The notes under the pieces were generated by a model, which was given only the letters and a program-made list of their open reading frames with translations, did not search any database and was not told the DNA's origin. A stretch of DNA of 64,000 nucleotides from NCBI GenBank assembly GCA_020137815.1, contig CM035358.1, positions 5,421,488 to 5,485,487 of the forward strand, in the 5' to 3' direction. Each line of letters begins with the position of its first letter. Positions within the stretch are counted from its first letter, which is position 1. Shown one piece after another: positions 26,501-37,700 of this stretch. Origin of the DNA: Hormiphora californensis (lineage: Eukaryota; Ctenophora; Tentaculata; Cydippida; Pleurobrachiidae). Position numbers and translations under genes: made by a program.

Positions 26501-29500
26501 AAATTCTGCAGTGAAATCTACACGTGTGTGCCCAGCAATGAGCGATGTGTCACTCCGGATGATAGGGTAAGTTGTTACCATAGGAACCAAGTTGTTGTCA
26601 TGGGGACCAAGTTGTTGTCATGGGAACCAAGTTGTTGTCATGGGAACCAAGTTGCTACCATAGGAACCAAGTTGTTGTCATGGGGACCAAGTTGTTGTCA
26701 TGGGGACCAAGTTGTTGTCATGGGAACCAAGTTGTTGTCATGGGGACCAAGTTGTTGTCATGGGAACCAAGTTGCTACCATGGGAACCAAGTTGTTACCA
26801 TAGGAACCAAGTTGTTACCATAGGAACCAAGTTGTTGTCATGGGGACCACGTTGTTGTCATGGGGACCAAGTTGTTGTCATGGGGACCAAGTTGTTACCA
26901 TGGGAACCAAGTTGTTATCATGGAGACTGCAAGTGTCAATACCACAGCCCCCCAATATAACCAGGTGGAGTTTCTTTGATCTCACCCCCCCCCCCCTCCC
27001 CGATATCATCAGGTGGAGTTACTTTGATCTCACCCCCTCCATGCTTTCAGGAGGAGATTGAGAAGAGGGAGATTGAGGAACTGGCAGCTATGGTAGAGTC
27101 TGATGAAGCACTCCTGGTAGCTCGATCCATTGAGAGCGTACAGAAGAGGGAGGAGGGACGTAGGAAGCCAGGTATACATTCTACTATAGGAATTCGTCCT
27201 TGATATGTTTCCTAAGAATCTTGACATGGCCAGTGATGACGCCATATGCATACTGCAAGCAGTTGCAAATCTATGAATCCATTGGTGACGTAGCCACCCC
27301 TACACTAGCCTGCGTGCAGCGCAGCTAAACGAAGCCTGCGAAGCAGGCTGAACGTAATAGGGGATGTCATCACCAAATGACCCCCTACGTTAATATAAGC
27401 TGTATGGCGGCGCCCCAGTGCGCTCAGATGGGGTCGGCGGCGCCAGACAGAACAATAAGGCACTATAGCAACACGAACGGAGTATAAAAACTGGCCACAA
27501 CACAGTGTTTTTTGCAGATATTCAAAGAAACCCATCTTCAGATCTAGATAACTGGGGACTTGAGAAACGGTGTGCCGATACTTCCAGTAACTGTGCAAAA
27601 TACGAGAAATATGGGATGTGCTCCAAATCCTCCATCGCGGCCCTTTGCCCCATGACCTGCACTGGGTGTGGAAGTGTAGATGAAGAAGAAGAGGAGCAGG
27701 TGTGTCAGGACCAAACCTCCAAGTAAGTAATAACACTTCCAGTAAGTAATTAATTACTAGTAAGTCCAGAAATAATAAAAGATTCTGTGAAGTCAAGAGA
27801 TTAATAGGGGATTGAAAACTTTTACTATTAAAGCTGTTTTAGGAAGTACTAACGCAGAGCTGCATGGCTACTGCAAGTTCCATGATAGGTCCACTGATCA
27901 CTCTTCCTATAACAGGTGTCCCGCAATGGCAGAGGCACTGACCTGTTCCCGGGTTTCTGGCACCTGTCCAGTAACCTGTGGGGTGTGTGTCCCCGACGAT
28001 GAGAGTCTCCTGGAACCACCCAGTGACGAAACTATGGGACAGTGCTACTCCCCATCCATCGCTAACGGTATTGATCTTCATTATCTATAGTGATAATCAT
28101 GGTCTGGTAGCTATCATTACCTTGATCTAACCGAATTATTGCAACCATGGTAACCATGGTAACGTGATTATTGTAACCATGGTAACCTGATTATTGTAAC
28201 CATGGTAACGCATTCTAACAGGTCGTGTTTCCAACGGTAACATGATGTCAGCCAAGGAGGAGCTCTCTTTCACATGTAACTCTGGGTACACCAAGTCTTC
28301 TGGTACCTCGACCTGTCTAATCCAGAATGTCCTTACAAACGATGCTAACGATGCTCGACTTGCACCCGCTTGTATCAAGGTTTGTGCAGTTATGGCTGAT
28401 CAGTGATCACTCTGTGAGGGTCCGGTATAAATCAACGTTCTTGTGGTTTTTTTGTTTCTTTAGCCGGGCTATCCGTATATCGCTTAGCCCGGTAAATCAG
28501 GGTCTGATTTATTAGTATCATGGCGTTCTTTGTTTCCCTATTGGAAATAATAATAGGCAATTATTAGTACCGTCTTCGTTTCCCTATCATTTAAAACAAT
28601 AGGATATGTTTCCAATGGGATTCTATTACCCGTCCTGTTTCAGACCGGTTCCAGCTCCGTGGAAGGTAACGGAGAGAGTTATGCAGGAACCAAGAGCACA
28701 ACTACCACCGGAGGAGAGTGCATGAACTGGGATCAAGTCGTCTTTGAGGGTACGTGATACATATCCTGGTAGATTTACCATAAAGAGCATGCACGTGGCA
28801 GTTTAATTTGGAGTTACAGTGTCTTCTCTAGATCTATTACCGGGCCTCTTTCGATCAAAGTTGACTGTAGACTGAGCCGTCATCCAAATCTAATTGTTAC
28901 CCTCTCTCTAGGTGAGCTCTATGCAGAAAACAACCCGGAAGAGTTCGCCCTTGGCAACCATAACATGTGTAGAAACCCCGGTGGCTCACAGGTAACATAT
29001 ATAGCAGTTCACTCCTCAGTCAAAACACTAACGATTCATACCTACATAGCTCTACAGATGTGTTCAAGTTGCTGAATTCAATGTGAACGCCGCTCTAAGT
29101 CAATTCAGTGAATTGAGCGGCGTTCACAATGTGAACTTCACATATTGTGCACCGAACTCATAGGAAAATATATTTCCACCACACCAAGTTGACCAACTAT
29201 ATTGTTTCAGCCGGTTCCATTCTGTATCAGTACTGCAGGTGACACAGCTGCCTCCATCCAATACTGCTTCGATTTCCCCGGGTGTAGCGCATGCACTGGA
29301 GGATCTGACAGACTTGGCAGTTGTAACAGGTGAATGCACATGCTCTAACACATGTTCTAACATATTCCAACATGTTCTAACATGCATGTACGTTACATTA
29401 CTTAAACACAAGTTCTAACATATTCTAACATTCTCAAACACAATTGTTCTAACATACTCAAACAGAAGCTCTAACATATGTTCCAACACGCATGCACATT

Positions 29501-29644
29501 ACTGTACAATTAGTGTATGATTTCTAACAACTTCATCATAATTTCAGGAACTCCTGCAAGTACACCGACTACCTATCCAAGTCCAGGACAGACTACTTTT
29601 GGCAGTATTGCCCTGACACCTGCTGCCGAGCCGCGGGATGCTAA
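23543..29644 (+). CDS. Gene A: secreted papain-like peptidase with ShK, sushi and kringle modules
   Basis: Eighteen exons in phase, 709 aa: 23543-23630, 23797-23893, 24038-24143, 24696-24807, 25043-25158, 25284-25403, 25575-25671, 25957-26062, 26154-26268, 26432-26566, 27051-27171, 27518-27722, 27916-28067, 28222-28379, 28644-28749, 28912-28991, 29211-29329, 29548-29644. A signal peptide (MRVLLCLAVVIAAASA) and a propeptide of about 90 residues precede the C1 domain: NQGSCGNCY with Gln19 and Cys25 equivalents, FSEQEMTDC, GCNHAVLIVGY with the catalytic His, and RNSHG with the Asn. So the active-site residues are present, but Trp26 and Trp177 equivalents are Tyr and His. A Cys-rich linker follows, then two six-Cys ShK modules, a sushi module, a kringle-like module (GECMNW, NMCRNPGG; first Cys missing) and a final ShK-like Cys cluster ending at the stop. 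Probably an extracellular protease; targets unknown. Confidence 0.88.
24175..24281. mobile_element. MITE (AGGAACCGACCGAATCAGG family), copy 1
   Basis: About 107 bp with inverted ends TAGGAACTGACAGAAT and TTTCGGTCGGTTCC, internal GATTGGCTGATAACCAG and CAGTCACGTGACC. Intron 3 of gene A. Other copies at 35502, 39116, 41474, 50635 and 59487. Confidence 0.85.
26571..26932. repeat. 20-bp minisatellite
   Basis: About 18 tandem units of GGAACCAAGTTGTTGTCATG with GGGACC/GGAACC and TTGTCA/TTACCA variants, in intron 10 of gene A. There are no unique spacers. Confidence 0.93.
27400..27450. mobile_element. GC-rich palindromic MITE, copy 5
   Basis: CTGTATGGCGGCGCC, then CAGTGCGCTCAGATGGGG, then CGGCGGCGCCAGACAG. 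Intron 11 of gene A. Confidence 0.75.
28139..28211. repeat. Tandem TTATTGTAACCATGGTAAC repeat
   Basis: Three units in intron 13 of gene A, each with the palindrome GTAACCATGGTAAC. Confidence 0.8.
28417..28515. mobile_element. Degenerate CAGTCGGACCCCG-family MITE
   Basis: GAGGGTCCGGTATAAAT at the left and CCGGTAAATCAGGGTCTGA at the right preserve parts of the inverted ends. Intron 14 of gene A. Confidence 0.5.
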
Positions 29645-30054
29645 GAGGGTCGAGCAAGGTAGAAGACAATCGATTGAACAAATGGTTTTTAGAACCATAA
29701 GATGGAAATGGACTGATATTGTGAACTTATGTTGATACCCAAGGCTAGAGTTTATATCAAAGATTATGTCACCCCCTGGCCAAGGAAGAGCAAGGTGTGG
29801 AGAGAGAGTTTTATATAACACATTTTACTGTTCAATTTCTCTCTACTAACTACTTGCTGCATTGAACAAGTGTGTCTAATTTTGTCTAGCTGATCAGATA
29901 TACAGTTTCATCACGACTCATCATAACTCATGGAACTCATATCGTGCCCTGCAGAGTACAATTGCAGTCGTGATAACTTTGTTTAGTTCTTCCGACTTCC
30001 ATATATTATTTAGGAAATATTTTGATCAGAAGAACCCTGGGGCATATATGCCAT

Positions 30055-30254
30055 AGGGATCCCTAAAAAAGTTCAGTATTTACACAGCGTTTACACCAGA
30101 GCGCTGTGATTGGCTGAAATTTCTGACGATGGAAAATTTAAGCCAATCACAGCGCAGATTTCAAAAATTTTCTTCCCACGCTACCGTGGGAAAAACTGAA
30201 ATGGCTTAACTGGTGTAAACGCTGTGTAAATACTGAACTTTTTTAGGGATCCCT
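30055..30254. mobile_element. 200-bp palindromic MITE (AGGGATCCCTAAAAAAGTTC)
   Basis: The arms are near-perfect reverse complements over about 45 bp (AGGGATCCCTAAAAAAGTTC...TTTACACCAG). An inner pair, GCGCTGTGATTGGCTGAAAT and AGCCAATCACAGCGC, forms a second hairpin. Confidence 0.88.
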
Positions 30255-30680
30255 ATTCCATGTCAAGCCATTGGGCCTTTTGTCAAAGGTGCCCGTACTG
30301 AACGTGTGTCTATGAATCTCAAATTCTTTACCTCTCTTATACCTACTATCGGTGGAAAACAGTCTTGTCTGCGGCTATTCATCGAAATCTCAGTGACGGC
30401 CGTATTCGTGTTTTACCTGAAATAATTCTGGTGCTATCTGCATCGAACTTAAGATTTAAGATTCGAAAAAGATTCTGAACCAATGAAAATGGCCCATTTT
30501 GAACTGAACCAATGTGAAAAGAGGTGGGCAAATGCTTGCAAGTGATTAGCTCTTTTCTGACCCTGCAGGCTGCAATCTCATTGGTTCAGATGATTTTACG
30601 AATCCGAAGTATAGAGCAGATTTGTTGGTCACGAAGTTACCCCTTGCCAGCGCTGCTAAGAAAAGGGGATATCACCCCAG

Positions 30681-30744
30681 TCCTGACGATGGTTCTTGCG
30701 TGCAGCTTTTTTTGAAAGAAATGAGAATAGGGTCAGGCTGACAG
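30681..30744. mobile_element. CTGTCAG-family MITE, divergent copy
   Basis: TCCTGACGATGGTTCTTGCG, then GAGAATAGGGTCAGGCTGACAG. Matches the inner parts of the copy at 30832. Confidence 0.5.
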
Positions 30745-30831
30745 CTCCAGTCTAACTTGATTGTTATACTTTTTGCTGCCGAAAGTAACACGGTCCTTCC
30801 CACCTTGCACATGTATACTATCTGCACAGAC

Positions 30832-30909
30832 CTGTCAGGCCAATGCTCTGACCACAGTTCTTGCGCGCTCCGAGAGAGACGAGAATGGGTCAGGCCAATG
30901 CTCTGACAG
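30832..30909. mobile_element. CTGTCAG-family MITE, best copy
   Basis: CTGTCAGGCCAATGCTCTGA at the left and GGTCAGGCCAATGCTCTGAC at the right, with CACAGTTCTTGCGCGCTC and GAGACGAGAATGG between. Termini CTGTCAG/CTGACAG are inverted, and the inner 14 bp are direct repeats. Confidence 0.75.
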
Positions 30910-31516
30910 GCACAGACATGATGACGCTATCGCAACTTGTGGCAGGGAGTAGGGACAGAGAAAAGGTTGAACTTGTCATACTTTCTTTGCGGAGCACGGA
31001 CAGAGTGTCAGGCGACTCAAAGAAAAGGAAGGGTCTGAAACATAAAAAAGGAAGGGGCCGGGTCACGCTAGGCAACACCACTGCAGGTCAGATAATCAAT
31101 CCTTTATTGCCCTCTTCTTGGGCAACGGCTTCTTAGAATTAGAAAAGGAGAAAGGAATTGTCAGTGCAGTGTGCACTGCAGTGGGGTATGCACTATGCGC
31201 GACATCATGATAGAAGACAGTGCAGGAGGGATCAGAGAAATGAGGTGATATATCATACCCAAAGACAGCAGGAATCCATGGAACAATGGAAAATCAGGGC
31301 TATTGGACTAGGCTGGGTCACCGTCATGTATTCACCTATTGATTTGTCATCTTTTGTAATCTGATTGCCCAATAATATATATTCTAGTCATTGCGGTCTA
31401 TCCCGTCTCCATGATTATGAATCTCCAGATATACTCATTGTTTGGTCTAGCTAGGGCGTCTATGGCCATAATAAGCTCTTTGTTGTGCCCACCACCGCCC
31501 TGGATTGCGGTTGGAG

Positions 31517-31524
31517 TATAAAAG
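31517..31524 (+). promoter_or_regulatory. TATA box of gene B
   Basis: TATAAAAG 231 bp before the gene B ATG. A 5' UTR intron ending CCCTCTGCAG near 31733 is plausible but the donor is not clear. Confidence 0.55.
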
Positions 31525-31747
31525 TACCGCCAGATTTATCATATCATATCATTGATTTCATTGAGCCCCTTATGTCGAATATGTAAAGTTAAGCATAATG
31601 TTCTAAGATTGAAAATAATTTCTTTCTTACGCTTGACGTTTCTAACATCCTTGATACTGCACCCTTGCCATGCTACGACACCTTTGATAACACCCTTTTA
31701 CCACTGACCACTTGTAACAGCTTCCCTCTGCAGCAGTAGTGTTGAAC

Positions 31748-34700
31748 ATGAGGGTACTGATATGTTTCGTGGTATTCCTTGCCACCGTCTCTGCACTACC
31801 TGGATCTCTCCCGGAAATAAAGGCCATCTTCGACAGTAAGTAGGATATGATATACTCTTCACCTGCCTAGAATTATACACATTCACGTTCCAAGAGAAAA
31901 CTTCTCAAATCCAGAATTTAACTTCTCCACGTCCACGTGCAAAGTACGTAGCTCTTCAAACTTATGCCTTGGGCAGGCAAGAGAGAGAGAGAGATGGGGG
32001 ACGTGCCAAATAACTAAATCTTTCCCAGAGATTGTCGCGGACGATGAGATGGAATTGACTCCCGGGCAGTATGCTTTCCGGTTAAGGACATTTGTGAGGC
32101 ATTTCCAAGATGCAGATGAAGATACGTAAGTGCAGAAGTGACTATAATCAACCTCTCTGTTTGTCATCTTGAACGTGGAACAGATGACAGATCGTACCAA
32201 TTGAAGTTTATCCTAATGGGGTGCCTGATTCAGGCACTGCCTGAACCTCAAGTTCAGGCCACACGGGCAAGTTCAGGCCACGCGGGCATTTCCCCCTATC
32301 TGCCCTTTCATTTTGCTATGTTTTCAGGCCTGTTACGGCAGATATGGCCTTAACTATTCGGGAGAAGATGAGGCGTTTGGGAGGTATCAGGAGCGAGGAA
32401 CCCGAAGATGAAGCAAGCCTAGCACTCGCAAAACGACAGGTAGATTACAGAGAAGAGATTGCAAATTAAGACAGGTATATTACAAATCTTAGAACCGCGA
32501 AGAGATCGCAAAGGTGTAGAGCAAGCAGTTGAATCGTATACTGAATAACGTATTAGCATTATCACCCATGCCACTCGTGCTCATAGATCGGACCAAAAAA
32601 CTGAAACCAATATAATATGTCTATTGTATATCCCTTTTAGATGACGGCTGTATCTCTACGATTGTCTCGAGTTCGTGCACCCCCAGCTTATGATTCCCGG
32701 AGCAGCATTGGTCTGAATAAGGCTGTCAACCAGCAAACTTGTGGAAACTGCTATGCTCACACTTGTACGTTTTACTTTTAATTATATCTCCTTAATCATC
32801 TGACATGAATACCATACAATTATATTCGGCCTTCATCTATTCATTTGGCCTTCATCTATTCATTTAGTAATATATCTAATACCGCAATACAAATCCGATA
32901 TTATTCGATTCCCTCCCTCAGTTATTGCCGCCCTTGAGATTGCATACAAAAAGGCTACTGGGAAACTCATCAAGTTCTCTGAACAAGAGCTCACAGATTG
33001 TTTTTATTCAGGATGCAATGGTGGGGACTTTAGATACGTAAGTGCAAATAGCTTTTATCATTGTTATCATCTATCATTTCGGTGTAAGTCAACCAACCAA
33101 AGAGGTCACACGATTCTCTAGTTATGTGTATAGTGTTGTCTGTTACCACTCGGAACTGACTACAGATATACTTAAATAATTCAGATAATTTTAAGTACCC
33201 CCCCCCCACTACAGCTGACAAACCACGTTGGCTTCCTGGATAAGCTGAGTCTGAAGAGTGACTATGGACCTTACAAGAGCACTAACCTAACCTGCCGTAC
33301 CTCAACTACACCGGACGCTCTCACCGGTCTCAAGGTATACTAATTGTGTGGATGATATCATAGTGGTCACTGGTCTGTATTCACAGGAAACGATCTAAGA
33401 AACTCTAACAACAATGATATGTTGTCATGTAGTATTCCCTTTAATTTCTGTTGATGATATATCATAAATATTATATAGGAGACTCATTTTACTTACTATT
33501 ATTATATTTAGAGCAAAAACTAATTGAAATTAGTTCGCCAGAAAGGTGGCCCATTTTGAACTTACTCCTTCATTTCCGTCACCTTTGAGTTGAGGCTTCA
33601 AAGACATTGAGGTATCCGTAAACTTTTCCGCCTTCAACTCAAAGGTGACGGAAATGAAGGAGTAAGTTCAAAATGGGCCACCTTTCTGGCGAACTAATTT
33701 CAATTAGTTTTTGCTCTAAATTTGTACTCTTTTTTTGGTCGTTTGAGGTCATTTATGACCTCAAACAACTAAGCTATTTGTCAACTAAAGTGTTCAAATG
33801 TAATTCAAATGTACCTGGGTTGTAGGAAACTGATTTGACGAAATTTTCAAAATTCGACGTCGTTTTGACGTCGTGACGTCACACGTGACGTCACGATGAC
33901 GTAAAAAATTATGACAGACCATTCGGCCAATGAAGCACTAAACGTGTGAAAAGTTTTAAAGGCCATGGTAGTCAAGAACTGAAGTTATTGCACGAAATGT
34001 GAGTTTTTATGTGGATTTTCACATCAAATTTTTGAGTTCCGACGCGTTTTAAGGTCTGAAAATGACAAGTTAGAAAAATTTCAATATAGTATCTGAAAGT
34101 TCAGACAATTTGCCACTAACGATTTTGCGTCAAATCAGGAATTGGAAAATGTCTTGAGGGTGCTAGAGGCGTTTAAAAATATTTGGTCTGAGATTTTTCA
34201 ATGACGTCATTTTGTGACGTCATTACGCCCGTCATAGTGGACATTTTCACTTGAAATGCATGCCCCGAACGATTTCCTAACGGATTAAACTTGGTTCAAG
34301 TCTCTAGCTAGTATGGTTCGGGCTACAAGTGTTACACAGTGAAGCGTCTATATCTATATAGCTATATATATATATCTGCCTATCCCCACACTGAATTTTC
34401 TGTTTTGGGGGTGGTGTCATAACTTGCGACCGGAATGAGCTAGCTACTTGAAATTTTTACCGTCAGTAGAGGTCTATGTGAAGCTTCTTAGTACCGAATT
34501 TCAGCCTCCTAGCTCATCTGGTTCCGGAGTTAGGAGGGGTCGAAAAGTGCCAAAATGGGCTAAAACTTCAAAATTGTTATATCTACGCTGTTGGCAAGCG
34601 GGCCCACTTTTTCGGGAAAAGTTTTAGGGGGGAGGGGATGGGGCCACCTTTGCGCTTGCCAGCGCAGTGATACTTACTTTGAATATTAGGAGGCCTTGAA

Positions 34701-37700
34701 AACAATTATACATGTTGTAGTACTCCCTATTATCCAGCGATATAAACCATTTAAATTCATTGCCTATAGGTGCTCAGTGGTGTTGAGATTTCAAGCGCTG
34801 ATATTGAAAAGGCGGTCGTTGAATACGGGTCTGTTATGACTTGCATGAAATGGGACAGCAAAGCAGGTATAAATTTTATATATTACTAACTCCGATATAT
34901 ATTAACCACACAGTTATGGTAATAGTTTAATCAATCAATCAACAAATCAACCAACCAATCAATCACAATAGTCATGTATATAAAAAATCGAAACAAACAA
35001 CAATTAGTACTCTTTAGTTGTTTTGTACAAACTCTTTTATTTTATATAACAGTTTTATATAACAGTCTAACTTGGCAACTCTTTAGGAGGAGGATGTTAT
35101 TTTAAAAAGTATAAGGGAGGCGTGTTCGCTGGAGAACCAATTGAGATGGGTTGTGGCAACGACTGCTGTGACCATGCTGTTCTAATTGTTGGGTAGGTAC
35201 TGAGACAGTTGGTAACATAGACACCTGGCGCGACCCCGCGTGACCCCCGTGCCAGGTGTCTATGTCACCAACTGAGACAGTTGGTGACACAGTCACCCCT
35301 ACAATTCCTGCGCGTAGCGTGGCAAAACGAAGCCTCTCTAGAGAGGTGACGGCGCTACTAACTGAAACAGCTGAGCTTCTACATTGGACAGTCATAGAAG
35401 TAGGGTCGCAAAGAAATTAATTCACTGTTGCCGCCCTGTTTCTGTAGCTCAAACTATGAAGGTTCGGCAGATCAACGCCCAATAACCATATAATATTTTG
35501 CAGGAACCGACCGAATCAGGAAATTCTGGTCCCAGATTGGCTGATAACCAGTCACGTGACCTAAATAACGAGTTCTGATTGGTTCGGTCGGTTCCTGATA
35601 TTTTGTTTCTCCAGGTATTCGCCCAGCTATTGGATTGTCAGGAACAGTCACGGAACTACTTTCGGAGAAAACGGATACTTCAAGATCAAGAAGGGAATCA
35701 ACTCCTGCGGAATCGAGGATTACGTTGTGGTAAGAGTTACAGTGCTGCTTGTAGTGGCATTACGGTAATGGTGGATACCGTAATAGCGTGGACTTTGCGT
35801 AACATGCAAGTGCTTTTGTAAAAAAACTGATGAACATACATTTGGCAGCACGTCATAGCGTGTTGATTGGCCGAGCTTGCGCATCCTCTTACTGTAATGC
35901 AAAACCAAAACGGTTTTTAATTACCGTAATGGCACTACAAGCACCGTATAGTTGCTATATAAACACTTTCAGCCGTTATGATGCTCTTCATTACTATTCC
36001 CCTGGAATTAAAAAATAGTTTATAACCAACAACCAACCCTCTCTCTAGGTTATTGATTCGACGAGACGGGGAAGCAAAGATATTTTGGAAAACGGATGTC
36101 CCGCAGATAAACCCAAATTTTGTGAAGATATTTACACGTGTGTGCCGGAGGATGAAAATTGTGTCACCCCTAGCAGCCAACGGGTTAGTACTGGGTGTCC
36201 TCCACGAACAGTACTAAACTTTTAGATCTCGACTAATTAGGCCTTTTGAGTGTGAAAATTGGAGAGCTCTATTGATTTCGTCCACGAACTACAGAATTAG
36301 TGTTGGTTTTTTGTGCTTTGAGTAGGGTTTTAGAGAGGGATTAGTTCCATACTAAAACCCCCTCCACGTGGTACAAGTCACGTGATTTCACGCCCCATTT
36401 CACACTGAACCCATATAAGCCCCACTAACCTTGCACTAAAATTTCGACTAAACAGGCTGAGAATTTAGCCAACCCAAAGGCTGTCTAAATTGAAACTAAA
36501 TTCTATTATTGTGGAAATGCGTTCCCAAAACGACCCCAAAATGACCAAAATGACCAAGGCTGTCTTTGACAATTGACATACATGCTTACATGATGAACTT
36601 GAGATATTGAAATTGTTTAAAATTGAAAAAATCATTTATAAGGAACGAGATAAGATAAGAGGGAGAGGGAGAATTCCTTATGTGCATATCCCAGAAATAT
36701 GAGAGGATATATGAAAGAGTATAGGTAATTAGACAGTACTTCTCAAGATATGTACTAGGGGGCCAAAATGGAATATTGGGGGGGGGGGTCCAGCCCTAAA
36801 AAAAGCTAAGCTAACGGCCAAAATCAGGGTACCTTTAGCTTTTTTTAGCTTTTTTTAGCCTTTTTTAGCTTTTTTTAGCTTTTTTTAGCTTTATTTAGCT
36901 TTTTTTAGCTTTTTTAAGGCTAAAAAAAACTAAAAAAAGCTAAAAAAAGCTAAAATTGAGTTTTTAGTGGATTCATATAGGTTCGAATCCCGCTGACGCC
37001 AAATTTTTTAAACTTTTATTAGGGTAGAAAGGGGTAAAATGGCACACTTTCTAACGTTTTAGGTTCTAAAATACTCAATTTATACAGCAAGAAGAAAAAA
37101 AATTATATAGGCTATCCAATGAAACGTTTTCCTTTCAGACGAGCTAAATTTTAAAATCTGAAAGTTTTATTTAATAGCTTAATTAATCAATTCAAAAAGT
37201 TTGGTAGGGCTTTTTTTGGAAATTTTGCACTGGGGTAAAATGGTCCAGCCAATAGCATTGCTCGATTTTTATCACGTGCCTGGTGCTGTTAGAGCACTGG
37301 GGTAAAATGGTCCATGTTATCTTCAGTAATTTCTGTTCTGCTGGACCATTTTACCCCAGTGTGCTGGACCATTTTACCCCAGTTGGTATCACGTGGTATT
37401 GGAGGCTCGATTTCATTGGTCCCAGGGTGAACCATTTTACCCCAGCGAGGGTGAACCATTTTACCCCAGTTTGACTAATTTGACAATTTAATCAACTTAA
37501 TAGTGGGTTTTTTGAAAAATTTTTATACCAAGTTTTAGAAGGATAAAAACCCTAACTGGCAGTTTTTGCAAAATTAAAATCGGCCAACTCAAACAGAAAT
37601 TACAGCAGTTTTAAAGCAAAAATTCGGAACAGAACGAGCAGGTCTCCGCTGGAGAAAAAGTCACGTGACTACATGTAATAACTAGGACCATTTTACCCCA

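Larger units (their letters stand above)
29645..31516. other. Spacer between genes A and B
   Basis: No supported gene. It should contain the gene A 3' UTR. Several MITE copies lie within it (listed separately). A piece at 30630-30670 (CGAAGTTACCCCTTGCCAGCGC) resembles the element at 3060 and 59110. Confidence 0.5.
34730..36191 (+). repeat. Segmental duplication, copy 1 (gene B exons 7-10)
   Basis: About 1,462 bp, near-identical to 38342-39805. Contains exons 7-10 with their introns and two MITEs. Intron 7 (220 bp) shows no difference from its partner in my reading, while exons 7 and 8 differ by 7 and 12 bases. Confidence 0.93.

Noticed and set aside
26571-26932. CRISPR-like regular array
   Set aside because: Head-to-tail 20-bp units with no spacers, in a eukaryotic intron: a minisatellite. 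The arrays at 8885 and 10200 are likewise tandem repeats.
27305-27796. 163-codon minus-strand frame
   Set aside because: Overlaps gene A exon 12 (ShK module) antisense and crosses its intron; no domain.
36965-36998. tRNA gene suggested by GGTTCGAATCCCGC
   Set aside because: Upstream 60 bp are simple AGCTTTTTTT repeats; no A box or cloverleaf. Chance B box within an inverted-repeat element.
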